Below are positions 10,003 through 21,021 of a stretch of 64,000 nucleotides of DNA, piece by piece. The first letter of the stretch is position 1. Each line of letters starts with the position of its first letter. This DNA comes from Chrysophaeum taylorii. Taxonomy: Eukaryota > Sar > Pelagophyceae > Pelagomonadales > Pelagomonadaceae. The notes beneath the pieces were generated by a model. That model had not been told where the DNA came from. It ran no database searches and saw only the letters and a list, made by a program, of their open reading frames with translations. The stretch lies in the NCBI GenBank assembly GCA_029834535.1, contig JAQMWT010000466.1, forward strand, positions 124,001 through 188,000, given 5' to 3'. Made by a program: the position numbers and the translations under genes.

Positions 10003-11307
10003 GTGGAATGTACATGCCAGAAAAGCCAGACTTTTCATACATCTACGAAGGGTTCGTATAGAGGCGAGTCATCATCATCACCATCACCATCAACATTCAC
10101 CGTCTCCGCCGACGCCTTGGGTGAGGCGGGGGTGCATCGACGGTCCGTGACAACGACGACGTCACCCGCGGCGCGACGACTTGGGCGCGAGGAGGAGTCG
10201 ATGTGCAGAGGTCGAGACGAAGTCGACGAGGAGAACATGATGATTGGCGGGACGGGCGCCAAGCACCGCGAGAGCCTCGCGCCCGAGAATAACAATGGGA
10301 AGCTGTTGCCCGAGAGCGACGCGACCTCCGGGGTCTCGACGGCGGGCTTGAAGGTGTTGGCGCTGCTGGCGATACAAAACTGCGCGAAAAATTTGGTGAT
10401 GCGCGCTGCCGTGCGAGGCGACGCGCACTTCCTCTACTCGGCGGCGGTCATCGGGACCGAAGGGACCAAGTGTACCCTCTCGACCCTCTACGTGCTCTGT
10501 ACGGGTGGAACGCCCAAGTCCATATCGATCTACCTCTGGAACGAGCGCCGCAAATTTCTGTTGTTGAGCGTACCCGCCGGCATCTACAACTTCCAGCAGA
10601 CTCTAGAGTACGTTGCGCTCAAAAACCTCAACGCCGCCATCTTCAGCGTCATCGTCCAGACGAAATTGCTGACGACGGCCGTGTTTTCGGCGGCTATCAT
10701 GGGCCGCAAACTCCGCAAAGCGCAAGTCATTTCGTTAGCGCTTCTCACGTCTGGCGTCATGCTCGCGCAGCTCCACTCCAAGGGCGGCGCGGGCGAGCTC
10801 GACCCCAGCATGAACAGGATGACGGGCGTCCTCGCGACCCTCGGGATTGCCGCCTCCTCGGGCTTCGCGGCGGTTTACACCGAAAAGGTCATCAAGGCCG
10901 CCGGTCGCGCCTCGGAGGCGACGCAGCAATCCCCGCAAAAATCGTCGGGCCTCGCCTATACGCAGATTCAGCTCGCCCTCACATCCCTCATAATCGAGGG
11001 CGCCTGGGCCGCCGTCAGCGACTACGACAACATCCGCGCCCACGGCCTCTGGTACGGCGTCGACTTCAAGGCGATGCTCTCCATATTGAACTCTGCCGTC
11101 GGCGGCCTCACCGTAGCTGCCGTCCTTAAGTTCGCCGACGCCGTCCTCAAGGGCTACGCGACCGCCATCTCCGTCATGCTCACCGGCGTCTTCTCCTATC
11201 TCATCTTCGGAACTTTACTCTCGATTGAGTACCTCCTCGGCATGGTCAACGTCGTCGCTTCGGTCGTGCTCTATAACGCCAAGAACCTCGAACAGCACGC
11301 CTGGTGA
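10003..11307 (+). CDS. nucleotide-sugar transporter (SLC35A / UDP-galactose-CMP-sialate transporter family)
   Basis: 434 codons from the first ATG; in-frame Mets at 10201 and 10237 are alternatives, and the latter lies close to the conserved core. About ten hydrophobic segments follow, with family marks LALLAIQNCAKNLVMRAA, a YNFQQTLEYVALKNLNAAIFSV stretch, QTKLLTTAVFS and a KFADAVLKGYATAISVML region near the end, all typical of the SLC35A fold. These carriers exchange a nucleotide sugar for the nucleoside monophosphate across the Golgi or ER membrane. A functional link to the GT7 galactosyltransferase 8 kb away is conceivable but only inferred. The substrate cannot be read from the sequence. 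Confidence 0.85.
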   Translation: MECTCQKSQTFHTSTKGSYRGESSSSPSPSTFTVSADALGEAGVHRRSVTTTTSPAARRLGREEESMCRGRDEVDEENMMIGGTGAKHRESLAPENNNGKLLPESDATSGVSTAGLKVLALLAIQNCAKNLVMRAAVRGDAHFLYSAAVIGTEGTKCTLSTLYVLCTGGTPKSISIYLWNERRKFLLLSVPAGIYNFQQTLEYVALKNLNAAIFSVIVQTKLLTTAVFSAAIMGRKLRKAQVISLALLTSGVMLAQLHSKGGAGELDPSMNRMTGVLATLGIAASSGFAAVYTEKVIKAAGRASEATQQSPQKSSGLAYTQIQLALTSLIIEGAWAAVSDYDNIRAHGLWYGVDFKAMLSILNSAVGGLTVAAVLKFADAVLKGYATAISVMLTGVFSYLIFGTLLSIEYLLGMVNVVASVVLYNAKNLEQHAW

Positions 11308-11886
11308 TTCCGCTTTTCACTCACGGACGGACGGACGTACCTTTATTATAGATAAAGTCGTCAAAGCCGTTCGTCCGTTCACGCACGCTCATGTCCTCCT
11401 CCTGCAACAAACAAGCCTCTATTTCCCTACTTGCTTTTTACCCCCCCCCGCGCCGACACGTGACCATCTTTCTCTCGATCGGACTCACCCGCCTGTCTGT
11501 CTCCACCCGTCCCTCTCTTCTAAAGCCCTGCCTCATCCGGGAAACAAGACCGGTGCTAGCTAGGAATCTCTCATTACGACGATTAAAACAACGACGCTAT
11601 CTCGGGCATGAAGCCAATCCCTCGTTACTCCTCTCTGTCGTTCGGTCATTCTACGAATATACTTCGCGCTATTGTAGTAATAGTAGTAGTAGAAGTAGGA
11701 TACGGGCATCATCGTCGTCATCATCATCTTGGCATTCACCACGCAGCAGGAGCTCATAAGACGCGCGTCGCCTCGCGTCGCGTCTCTCGGTCGGTCGGTC
11801 GGTCGGTCGGTCGGTCGGGGTGCGAGGACCATCCAGTTGTGCCTGGCCCGGGGAGCCCAAGCACAAGAACGACAGGCGGGTCGTGG
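11308..11886. other. intergenic region between convergent genes, with simple repeats
   Basis: It holds a short TAG/AGT repeat near 11675-11700, a CAT/ATC run near 11710-11735 and about eight GGTC/CGGT units near 11788-11818. The reading frames crossing it are low-complexity and not convincing. Confidence 0.5.
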
Positions 11887-14810
11887 TTAGTGAGGTGGCG
11901 TCTTATTGTTGTTGTTGTTGTCGTCGTCGGGCAGGAAAAAAGCAGGGGCCCGGGGAAAGCGGCGCGCGGCGGTTGCCCTGAAGGCGTCGACGGTCTCGGG
12001 GTCGGCCCGGATGTCGAGCTTGAGAGCTCGGAGGGCGTTTTCAAAGTGCTTGACACCGAGAGGTTTTCGCGAGGGATGCTCCTCGAGGGCGGCGTCGAGG
12101 ACCCAGGCGGTCGCGTCGGTCGCCGCGGGTTCGAGTCTCGCGAGCGCGGTCGCGGCGGCCACGCGGGACGGGAGGACCGGGGAATCGGCCGCGAAGGCGC
12201 GGATTTTGGCAACGACGAGCTTCCCGAGATCCTCCTCGTCGCCGCCGCCGCCGCAGAGCCGTGCGATCTGCGTCCTCGCGACGCGCGCGACGACTCCGTC
12301 GGCGAGCGCGGCTCGCCCGAAGACGACGACGAAGCGCGAGAGGCGGTCGACGAGGGCGGCCTCGGGAGCATAGAAGCCGTCGAGCTTGTCGTACTTGGCG
12401 GCCACACAGCGCTGGTCGAGGCGCGAGAGCGCGCGCACGGCGAGGAGAATTTTTCCGGTACGCTCGGCGACGTCGAAGGCGAGCGCGTGGGTCTCCGGGC
12501 GGCTCGGGGCAAACTCCGCAAGCTGCGTCGCGAGGTCCGAGGCCTCGACCAAAGGGGGCCGGCTCTCGGCCAGGAGCTTGAGACCTTCGGGGTCGTCGTC
12601 CTCCTGGTGCTGCTGCTTGGGCTTGGAGGCATCGGCGGAGGGAGCGTCGAGATTGTCCCCCTCTCGGGCCGCCCTGGCCTCGCGCGCCCTGGCCTTGCGC
12701 TGGCGCTGCTTGTTCCGCTTGGCGCGGGCCTTGGCGGCGGCGGCGTCGTTCTCCGTTATCTCTGCTTCGGGCTCGACCCTCTCCGCGTCGGCACGAGTCT
12801 CCGAGACCTTGGCGTCGTACAAGCCCAGGTAGACGCGCGCGGCCGCGAGCGCCGAGCGCCTGAAGGCCGCGTGGCCGCGGATGCGGTCCTCAAAACGAAG
12901 CACCGAGACGTAGGCCCGGAGCGTCATCTTGCGGACGCAGTAGGTGTGGAAGTCGAACTGGTCGTCGACAAAGTCCGCGAAGTGCTTGTGCACGGCGACG
13001 AACTTTTTGAGCGCGGGTCCAACGTCGCCGCGAGCGGCGAGAGCTCGCCCGATTTCCAGCTCGTACCAGGTCGCCTGCATCTCCCGGAGGTGCATCTCGG
13101 AGTCCCCCCCCTCGGGTCGCGTGAAGAGCGCGGCCGTGCGCCTCGCGTCGGCGACGCGCCCCGCCCGCAGGAGGTACTTGGTCGCCTTGTTGTTGATGTA
13201 GCGATCGGCGAGGTCGAGCGTTCGAGCCGAGTCCATCGCCTCGGCGGCTTCCGCCGCGTCTCCCGATCGTTTCAGGAGCCGCGCGCGTTTTTCGTAGAGG
13301 TCGACCGCACTCGGGGTGTGGCGTATGCACTCGTCGATCGTCTCGAGCGCCGCCTCCAAGTCGCCGAGCCACTCGAGGCAGTGCGCGCGGAGGTACGAGA
13401 CCCACAGCAGACTCGTCGGCGGCTCGAGGACCGTCCCGCCGCCGTTGGGATCGCCACCGTATCGCCCTTTCTCCCGGAGCGACGCGACGTGCGCGTCGGC
13501 GAGCCGGAGCGTCAGCTCGCACGCCTCGCGGCCCCGCGACCGCCCCGAAACGACCTCCCCCGCCTTGGGCTCCCAGAGCCTTTCGAGCGACGACCCGAGC
13601 GCCGGCGCGCCCCGTTTCGTGAGTCGCCGGATCGTCGAGTCCAGCATCCGCTCGAACGCGGGCCCGCGCGGCGCGTAGGTGAGCGGAATCCACAGGAACG
13701 CTTCGCCGCGCGGAAACCGCGTCGCCAGCGACGCGTACGTCTCGTCGAGCCGCTCGACTTGCTCGAAACTCAACTCGATCGCGTCGGTCGGCAGCTCGCA
13801 CGCCCGCTGCGTCCTCATAATCTCGCGGCACCTCGCCGCCGACACCTCGGGCAGGACCGCGAGCTGGAGCCCGCGGTGGTAAAAGTAGTTGTCGCCGCTC
13901 GCCTCGGTGCTCGACAACAACTCGATCCACGCCGACCTCGCTGCTTCTTCCGACGTCGTCGACGACTCGTCGTCGTCGTCTTCTTCTTCTGATCGCCGCC
14001 GCCGCTGCCGCCGCGTGTACAACAACATCTCGGCGCGGCGCTCGCGCCACGACCGCACGTCCACGATCAAGGGCTTGGTGGCCTCGAGGTGCGCGAGAGC
14101 CTCGTCGTACCGACCCATTTCCTCCAGGATAGTGTTCCGATAAAGCGCGAGCTCAGAATCCTCGTAAGTCGCCGAGCGCTCCTCCTGCGAGTTGCTGTAG
14201 GCGTCGATCACCTGGATCGCCGTCTCCTTCGCGTCGCAGAGATGGTTGGCGAGCGCGTACGCGATCCAGTGCATCTTGTTGTTGGGCTTGAGCCGCAGCA
14301 ACTCCTTGCGAGTCTCGAGAAACCCGTGACGGTCGCGCATCTGCACCTGCAACAGCGACAAATCTCGCAATATCTGGATGTTCTCGCCATCTATCCTCAA
14401 CGCCTGCTTGTACGACTTGATCGCATCCGTGTACCGCCGGTCGCTCCGGTGGAGCAGACCGTAGACGTGCCAGCACACGTGCGACCGCATGTCCGCCTTG
14501 AGCCCGCGCTTCACGTGGTCGTACGCCTCGGCCTTGCGCTCGAGGCAGTTCAGCACCAGACCCCGCATCGCGAGCGTCTCACCGTGGTTCGGGAATTTTC
14601 GCAGCACCGCGTCCGCGGCCTTGAGCCCTACGGTTTTCATTCATTCATTCATTCATTCATTCATCAAAACGTCGTCGTCGTCGCCGCCGTCATTTAGGTC
14701 GTCCACGCACCCTTCTTGTACTGCTTGGTCTCGTAAAACTTGACGATCGATTTGAACAGATCATTCTCCTTGCGCGGCAAAGAGCGCCCCGCACCGTCTG
14801 CCTGGACCAT
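11887..14810 (-). CDS. NAA15: NatA N-terminal acetyltransferase auxiliary subunit NAA15, two exons
   Basis: The 83-bp intron 14628-14710 (GTGCGT...GTAG) joins exon 1, MVQADGAGRSLPRKENDLF...KFYETKQYKK, to GLKAADAVLRKFPNHGETLAMRGLVLNCL, restoring the canonical NAA15 start. The protein is about 945 aa, close to the family norm, and built of TPR repeats: HVCWHVYGLLHRSDRRYTDAIKSYKQAL, then LQVQMRDRHGFLETRKELL and many helical repeats. A KARAKRNKQRQRKARAREAR segment near two-thirds is the usual basic region. NAA15 anchors the catalytic NAA10 subunit to ribosomes for co-translational N-acetylation. The intron contains an ATTC tetranucleotide run just before its 3' splice site. Confidence 0.9.
14641..14665. 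repeat. ATTC tetranucleotide repeat inside the NAA15 intron
   Basis: About six TTCA/ATTC units (read as TGAA on the gene strand) lie immediately upstream of the intron's acceptor sequence AAAACCGTAG. A similar, longer ATTC run occurs at 55458-55514. Confidence 0.85.
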
Positions 14811-14935
14811 CGTCTCACGACGTCTGGCGCAACGAGGGCTCTCCACAAAACATCATCGCTCGCGGCCCGCGCACAATTTATCTATCCGTTGGTCTTGTGT
14901 GCAACATCCCGGGCGGCGGGTCTAGCTCGGCCTCC

Positions 14936-15270
14936 TCACCACATTTGCCAGGCAGACACCTCGACGATGGCGGCAGAGGCGGCGGCCTTGTTTCGGTGGT
15001 GGTGGTGGTGGTGACCCGTGGTCGACCCCCTGCGTCGCATCAAGTCCCCGCCTCCCTGCGCGCGCACTTGCTCGCTAAAGGCGCGCGAAATCACGACGGG
15101 ACGTTGCAATCCTCTGGTCTTGAGCGCCCGCAACACCTTCCGCTGCTTTGCTTCGCACGAAAGCCTCGCGGCTTGTCGCGCGGTCACTGCGTAGCCGATT
15201 CGGCAACGCTGTCCCGTAATTGCGACCTCCGCATGCTGCGGACCCCCAGGAGCAGGCCCATCGCACGAGG

Positions 15271-15306
<36 letters not shown>

Positions 15307-15361
15307 CTAGGTGGCGCAGCCGCTTCAATGTCATGCCACTCTGGGGGCTGCGCCTCATCAA
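14936..15361 (-). CDS. possible small secreted protein with poly-Leu signal core (doubtful)
   Basis: An in-frame Met at about 15334 gives MTLKRLRHLALLLLL followed by more Leu and ASCDG, which reads as a signal peptide whose core is encoded by a CTG/CAG trinucleotide repeat (15272-15305). The rest holds QRCRIGYAVTARQAARLSCEAKQRKVLRALKTRGLQRP and a His run. The same repeat reads as poly-Ala or poly-Gln in other frames, and alternative frames on both strands are open, so the choice rests only on the signal-like leader. No family recognised. Confidence 0.3.
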
Positions 15362-15547
15362 CGACCGCGGGGGCCTGAGCTTCCATGGCGGTGGTGGTGG
15401 TGCTCATCAACGCCGCCACATCGTGACGTCACGTTGAAAGGATGGATTTTTTACCTACTACTACTACGGGGGGTAAGTATTACCCGGGGGGTAAGTATTA
15501 CCTCAGCACACCAAGTAGCAGAAGATTTGAGTCACAGTCCATCATCA

Positions 15548-18500
15548 TCAAAGGCGCTCGAGGAGGAGGCCAAAGGAGCTCGCAAAGACGCAGGACTCGA
15601 ACTCGCGCGCGATGGCGACGGCCTCGGGCTCGGCGCGGCCCGTCGCGCCGGTGCTCCTGAGGTAGTCGATCTCTTCGCGGGCGACGGCGAGCGCGGCGCG
15701 CCTGCGACAGAGACGCACGGTGAGGCCAAGACTCGCGACGCGCCACGTACTCTTCCGAGAGGAGCTGCGTGAGGTGGTGTATGTGACGGCGGGCCTCGGC
15801 ATATTCGTTCTGGAGCTTGTAGCTTTCTTTGTCGATCAAGTAGAGCATGCCGATGTGGCGCTTCTGCAGCGCGGTGATCTCAGCCTCGTGGAGCGCGCGC
15901 TGCGTCTCGAGCTCGGCCTCGACGCGGGCCGCGACGCGCGACTCGATGAGCTGTTGAACTTGGGGATCGAGCAGCTCGTCGAAAGAATTTGGGTCGACGT
16001 CAAACTGAACGCGACGCTGCGGCTGGGGAGACTGCTCGTCGATTCTCGCCTCGTCGAGTTCCTGCTTGAGCTTCTTGGCACTGTCGCGGAGGTCGTCGAT
16101 GAGCGCGACAGGCTGGACGTCGGACAACGAGGCGTCGCGAATCGAAGCCGGCGATAAGTCGTCGTCTCGAGGGGACGACTCGGGCGGCGGCTCGTACCCT
16201 GGCGGCGGCATTGGCTCGTACGGAATCTCCGCGTCGTCGAATGAACTCGGCAAGAATACTCCTTCTTCGACGGATGTCTCGTCGTAGTCGTCGTAGTCTC
16301 CTCGCGGAGGTGGTTGCGAACTCGAGCGGCGAGGGAGACGGGGGGTGAACGCCTTGGCGCGCGGCATCGACGCCGCGAGGAAGCGGCGCGCGTGCGGGCT
16401 AAGAGCGCGCGTGGGAGTCGCGAGGCTCTTGGGTTGGGGCGACCGCATCGGGTTGGCGGTGACTCGCGAGGAGCGCTTCGGCGCGTGCGCGCCCTCTTGA
16501 ACGACGCCTCTTTTCTGAGCCGTCGTTCGCGCGCCGACGGCTTGTTGCTCGTCCTCGTGCTCCTTGAGCAAGCTCGCGACTTTGGCGGCGGCAGCTCCTC
16601 GGGCCGGCCGAGCCGTCGTCTTGGCGGTGGCACTCGAAACGATGTGCGGCCCCGCGAGCGGATTGTCGACGCGGGACGACACGCGCTTCGGCGTGTGCGA
16701 GTGCGATTCGACGACTGGCTGCGACTTTGATCTGACTTTGGGTGTCTTTGCGAAGACGTTGCTGCTCTGGCGTGAAAACCTTCGACCTCCAACAATGACC
16801 TGAGGGCTCACGATCCCGATAGATCCGTTCGGGATCGGCTGCTGCGCAGGAGGCAATCGGGAAGGAGGGTGCTCCGGTGGCTCGTCAATTTGAGCGGTCT
16901 CGTCGAGCGGTTCCTCGATTGGCGGCACTTCTTTTGTTAAGGCGATTGGCGGCACTTCTTTTGTGAAGGCGACTGGCGGCACTTCTTTTGTTAAGGCGAC
17001 TGGCGGCGCTTTTTTTGTTACGGGGGGAACTGGCAGCGCTTGTTCTTCGTCTTCTTTTATGGTCTCGTTGACGACGTCCTTCGTTCTGCCATTCTTGGCG
17101 TCAGAAAGTTTGCCGTTCTTTGGCTTTCGCGCCGCCAGCGGGTTGTGGGTTGTCGACGAGCGGCGCTGCGGCTCGTACTTGCTCGTTGTCACTCGACCGT
17201 TAGCAGTCTTGATCGGGTTTGTCGGCGGCGATCGGGATTGCGACGGCGGCGGCGGCGGCGTCTCTGAATTCTTGACGTCGACGACCGCATCCGGCTGCGG
17301 CTTGGCGGGCGCCGGCAGCGGCTTCGCAGGCGCGAGCGGCGGCTTGGCGGGCTTTGTGGGCGGCTTGGCGGGCTTGGTGGGCGGCGGCGCGGGCTCGGTG
17401 GGCAACGCGCCCCCTGGAGGCGCGCTCGCACTCCGGCGGCCACCACGCCTGCCAGGGCGACCGCCCCTGCCAGGTCCGGCGCGGCCGCGCGCGGGCATCC
17501 TCGCCGGCTTTGACGGCGAAGCGAAGCGCTTCCCCATGGACTTTAGTCGGGCGGCGTCAGCGAAGATGGTCTTGACGGCAACCTTGTCGGTGTCGTACTT
17601 GAAGCCGTCGACGATCGCGGCGCCGTGCTCCGGGTCGGTCGCGCGCGGGCCGAGGCGCTCGACGATAGCGACGCGCGTCTTGATCGAAGGCGTGCGCTCG
17701 ATGAGGGCGTAGATTTGCGCGCACGAGAAGAGGCGACCGGCGGCGAGGTCGTCGACGGCCTTGAGGACGGCCTCGCGGTCGTCTCGGTGCGCGTAGATCT
17801 TATCGGCGAGGGTCGTTTCCGTCTTCTCGTCGCACGTGCTCGCGCTAGCTTCGACGACGACCACGGCCGAGTCGCGGCGCGCCGGCGTCTCGCGGCGGTG
17901 CACGAGGTTTTTCGGCCCGGCGTCGGCGTCGGCGAGCATGTCTTCTTTGGGGGCGCTGGGGGCGTCGTCGACCGCGCGGCACGCGGATTTGCGCGTCGGG
18001 AGGGCCGGGCGGTCGCCGGAACGCGGCGCGAGGCGGGGCGGCAGGTCCCAGAGCCACAGAGGGCCCGAGGGGCGCGGGGCGCGCAAAAAGTCGAGGTCGG
18101 GCGTCGGATCCGAGGTGCTGTTCAATCCTCGGAGCTCTCGCCGCATCTCTTCGTCGTCGCGGTCGATCGAGGCGGCAGGAAGCGCGACGTCGACGGAACG
18201 GAGATCGTCTTCGTCCGCCGCGTGAAAGGCCCCGAGCATCGAGGTCCAGTAGCTCTGGCCGTCCGTGGGGGCCTGGGCCGTCGCGTCGAAGAACCGGCGC
18301 CGGTCGACGGGCCGGAGCGTCGCGAGGCCCGCCGGCGTCCACGCGCGCTTGGTGGCGTCCAAGAGGCACATGGCGCTCGCCCCGATCCAGGACGAGTAGC
18401 GCCGCGCGGCCGGCAGCATCACCTTGACCTCGGCGGGGGTCTGGGCGTCGCCGAAAATGGCGGCCGTCACGGCGGCGTCGACGCGCCGCGCGGCGCGTTC

Positions 18501-19379
18501 GCGGTCGGAACCCAAAGCCGCGTCTACGAGGCTCCCGCTCACGTAGATCTTGGACGCGAGTTCGCGGCGCGCGTCCGTCGGCACGCGGGCGGCGACCTTG
18601 GCGAGCGCAGCGCCGAGCGCGTCGCACCGCTCGTCCTCGCCCGAGGCACTTCCCCAGCTCGCGGCGCCCTCGGCGACCGCGAACCCGTGGCACACCGCGA
18701 GGATGCTCGCGCCGTCGTCGCGCGTCACGTTCACCTCCAGCGAGGTCAGTTGCTTGTGCTCGAACAGCGAGGCGTGGCGCGAGTCGATCAGCACCACGTT
18801 CTGGAAACCGACCTCATCCTTGGCCCACCGGACCCACGTCTCGACGCCCGACAGCACGGGAGCGAGCTGCGCGTCGCTCGCCGTCCGCGGACGCGGCGAC
18901 GACGCGCGGGGCGACGAACTCAGCATGACCTCGCGCAACCTCGTCGCGCCGTCGTGCTGGAGCTGCTCGGCCTCGACCACCACCAGCAAGTTGGGCGCGC
19001 ACGGCTTGTCGGGACCGTACCTCTTGAGGAGGAACTCCCGCATGATCTCGGTCGCCTTGGCGCGGTCGAGCGCCGACTCCCACGCCTCCAGCTCGTCCCA
19101 GGTATCGGGTGCCTGTGCGCCCGCGAGGCCCACTTGCCACTCGTTGCACGTCGCATGCACGACCACCACCTCGTCCTCCTCGTCGTTCTCCTCGTCCGCA
19201 GCGCGCGCGACCCCGATCCGTTCCTTGTACAGCAGGCTCCCGGCCTTGGCGGCGACGCTCAGCGAGGGTCGTCGCTTCGCCTTTGGAGGTGCTGGAGATG
19301 GTGGTGGTGGCTGCTTTTTGCTGGTCGAGGAAAGCCGTCGCATGCGCCCAACGACAAACATAGTCGTCACTTTTGCCAC
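15548..19379 (-). CDS. actin-like fold protein with DUF4476-like domain, Pro/Lys-rich linker and coiled coil, two exons
   Basis: About 1270 aa. The first ~330 residues resemble a divergent actin fold: DEVVVVHATCNEWQVGLAGA (first phosphate-loop region), WESALDRAKATEIMREFLLKRY, FQNVVLIDSRHASLFEHKQ, and the C-terminal actin signature LASKIYVSGSLVDAAL...RRYSSWIGASAMCLL. Near residues 520-610 lies a DUF4476-like helical module (LADKIYAHRDDREAVLKAVDDL...IVDGFKYDTDKVAVKTIFADA). Then come PAKPP repeats, four PPVALTKEV-like repeats near 16900-17020, basic linkers and a coiled coil (ESRVAARVEAELETQRALHEAEITAL). A 49-bp intron (15702-15750, GTACGT...CGCAG) joins LLSEE to RAALAVAREEIDYL and sets the end at 15548. 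The start may instead be the Met six codons downstream. Function unknown; a cytoskeletal role is only inferred. Confidence 0.65.
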
Positions 19380-19483
19380 ACGGCCTTTTATTACTTACTG
19401 GGGGGGGTATTGATGAATTTAATAAAACATTATAATAATAATAATAACTAACCCGTGTTTCGTTGGACGAACGACCGATCTCG

Positions 19484-20593
19484 ATGGGGGGTTTCAAGTT
19501 GCTGTTCTTCGCCGCGGCGGCCCACTCGTTGACGACGCACCCAAACAAAGTTGTTGTTGCCGGGAGGCGGTGCGTCGCGGTGTACGGTGGGCGACCAAAG
19601 CGACCCAAGGAAAGCGCGGTCGCGCGCGAGGAACGGCTGGCGGCCGAGGAGTGGCAGACGCGCGATTCTTCTTCGAGTCGACGACGACGACCCGCAGCGC
19701 CCCCCGAGGTGACGAAGAGCGACGAGAAGAACAACAAGAAGAAGAAGAAGAAACCGTCGCGCGTCCATAAGCATAAGAAAGATGCTGTGTCTCCCCAACA
19801 CCCGTCACCGCGGCTGCGTCGACGTATCAAGTTCGACGCGCTCGAGCCGGCGCGGTTCGCGGGCAGCTTCGACGACGTCGGCGAGCTCCCCGAGTGGCGC
19901 ACCCCTGAGGTGGCATTCCTGGGTCGGTCCAACGTCGGCAAGTCGTCGATGCTCAACGCGCTCGTGGGGGCGCGCAAGCCCGTCGCCGTCGTCGGCCAGC
20001 GACCCGGCAGGACGCGACGCATAAACGTGTTTGAGCTGTCGGACGCCAGGGGCGTCTGCTGTGCTCTGACCGACCTCCCGGGCTATGGGTTCGCAAAAAT
20101 TTCCAAAGGCGAGCAGGCCGCGATCGCCAGGTTCGTCGAGGCCTACCTCGACACGCGCCCCCAGCTCGGATTGGTCGTATTGATCGTCGACGCGAGGCGA
20201 AATCCCGACGACACCGACCGCGACGTCCTCGAGGCCCTCCGCACCCGCGGCGTGCCGGTGGTGGTGGTCGCCACCAAGATCGACAAGTGCGCCGGCGGCC
20301 GCGACCTCATGAACCGGCTCGACGAGCTCAACGCAGCCCTCGCCCTCCCCGAGAACGAGCCCCTCTACTTCTCCGCCGTCACGCGCCAGGGCCGTCCGGA
20401 GCTGTGGCACGCGATCAACGAGGTCCTCCTCACCGGCGAGACACCGACACCACCACCTCCCCTCGAGGACGACAACGAGGGAGCCATTTTTGAGGCTTCG
20501 GCGGCGCTTCGCGACGAGCCAATCGATCCCAAAGCGCTCTTGCCCGACCTCGCCGCCGCCGACGACGACGACGAGCTCCTCGCCTTTCACTAA
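19484..20593 (+). CDS. EngB/YihA-type TRAFAC GTPase, probably organelle-targeted
   Basis: Start placed at MGGFKLLFFAAAAHSLTT, a signal-peptide-like leader, rather than the ATG seven codons upstream. A basic low-complexity segment follows, then an EngB domain with G1 GRSNVGKSS, G2 region PGRTRRINVFEL, G3 DLPGYGFAK, G4 TKIDK and G5 SAV. Bacterial EngB helps assemble the large ribosomal subunit; plant and algal copies act in plastids or mitochondria. A signal-like leader plus a basic stretch fits import into a secondary plastid, but the ASAF-type cleavage motif is not clear. The C-terminus is acidic (DDDDE). Confidence 0.85.
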   Translation: MGGFKLLFFAAAAHSLTTHPNKVVVAGRRCVAVYGGRPKRPKESAVAREERLAAEEWQTRDSSSSRRRRPAAPPEVTKSDEKNNKKKKKKPSRVHKHKKDAVSPQHPSPRLRRRIKFDALEPARFAGSFDDVGELPEWRTPEVAFLGRSNVGKSSMLNALVGARKPVAVVGQRPGRTRRINVFELSDARGVCCALTDLPGYGFAKISKGEQAAIARFVEAYLDTRPQLGLVVLIVDARRNPDDTDRDVLEALRTRGVPVVVVATKIDKCAGGRDLMNRLDELNAALALPENEPLYFSAVTRQGRPELWHAINEVLLTGETPTPPPPLEDDNEGAIFEASAALRDEPIDPKALLPDLAAADDDDELLAFH

Positions 20594-21021
20594 TTGCCGT
20601 ATCTTCTTCTTCTCAAGGAGGAGGAGGCGGCGGCCCAACTCGCCACAGCAGCAGCAGCAGCGAGAACGGCGGCGGCGGCGGCAGCGAGGAAACCCCATAA
20701 TCGCCGCCGCGGGTCGGTCGAAACTCGAGGAGGAGGAGAAGAAGATGAATAAGAAGAAGGAGGGTCCTTCTGTTTGTGGGGAACTTCGAAGGTCGGGCGG
20801 CAGCCGCAGTCGCAGCCGAGGTTTATCCAGCCGCCGCCGAGCTGGTGGAGGAGCTGGCTGCGGACGAGCTGGTGCGATCCCATTCAACTTGAAAAAATTG
20901 AGACTTCTTTTTCTCTTCTCTTCAAGTTCGCGACGACTTTGGTAAGAAAATATAAAAAAACCAAGGCCCAAAACAGACAGACAGACACACTTCGAGCGTT
21001 ATTGACAAACTCCCAAAAAAA
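20594..21021. other. intergenic region, low complexity
   Basis: GGA/CAG-rich and GGC-rich runs near 20620-20690, then an AT-richer stretch before the next start codon. It probably holds the 3' UTR of the GTPase gene and the promoter of the DEP-C2 gene. No gene is supported. Confidence 0.5.

Noticed and set aside
11608-13992. 794-codon plus-strand reading frame
   Set aside because: It is antisense to NAA15, which has clear homology and a matching intron; long antisense frames are common at this GC content.
17625-19451. 608-codon plus-strand frame
   Set aside because: Antisense of the actin-like gene; Arg/Ala-rich, no family features.
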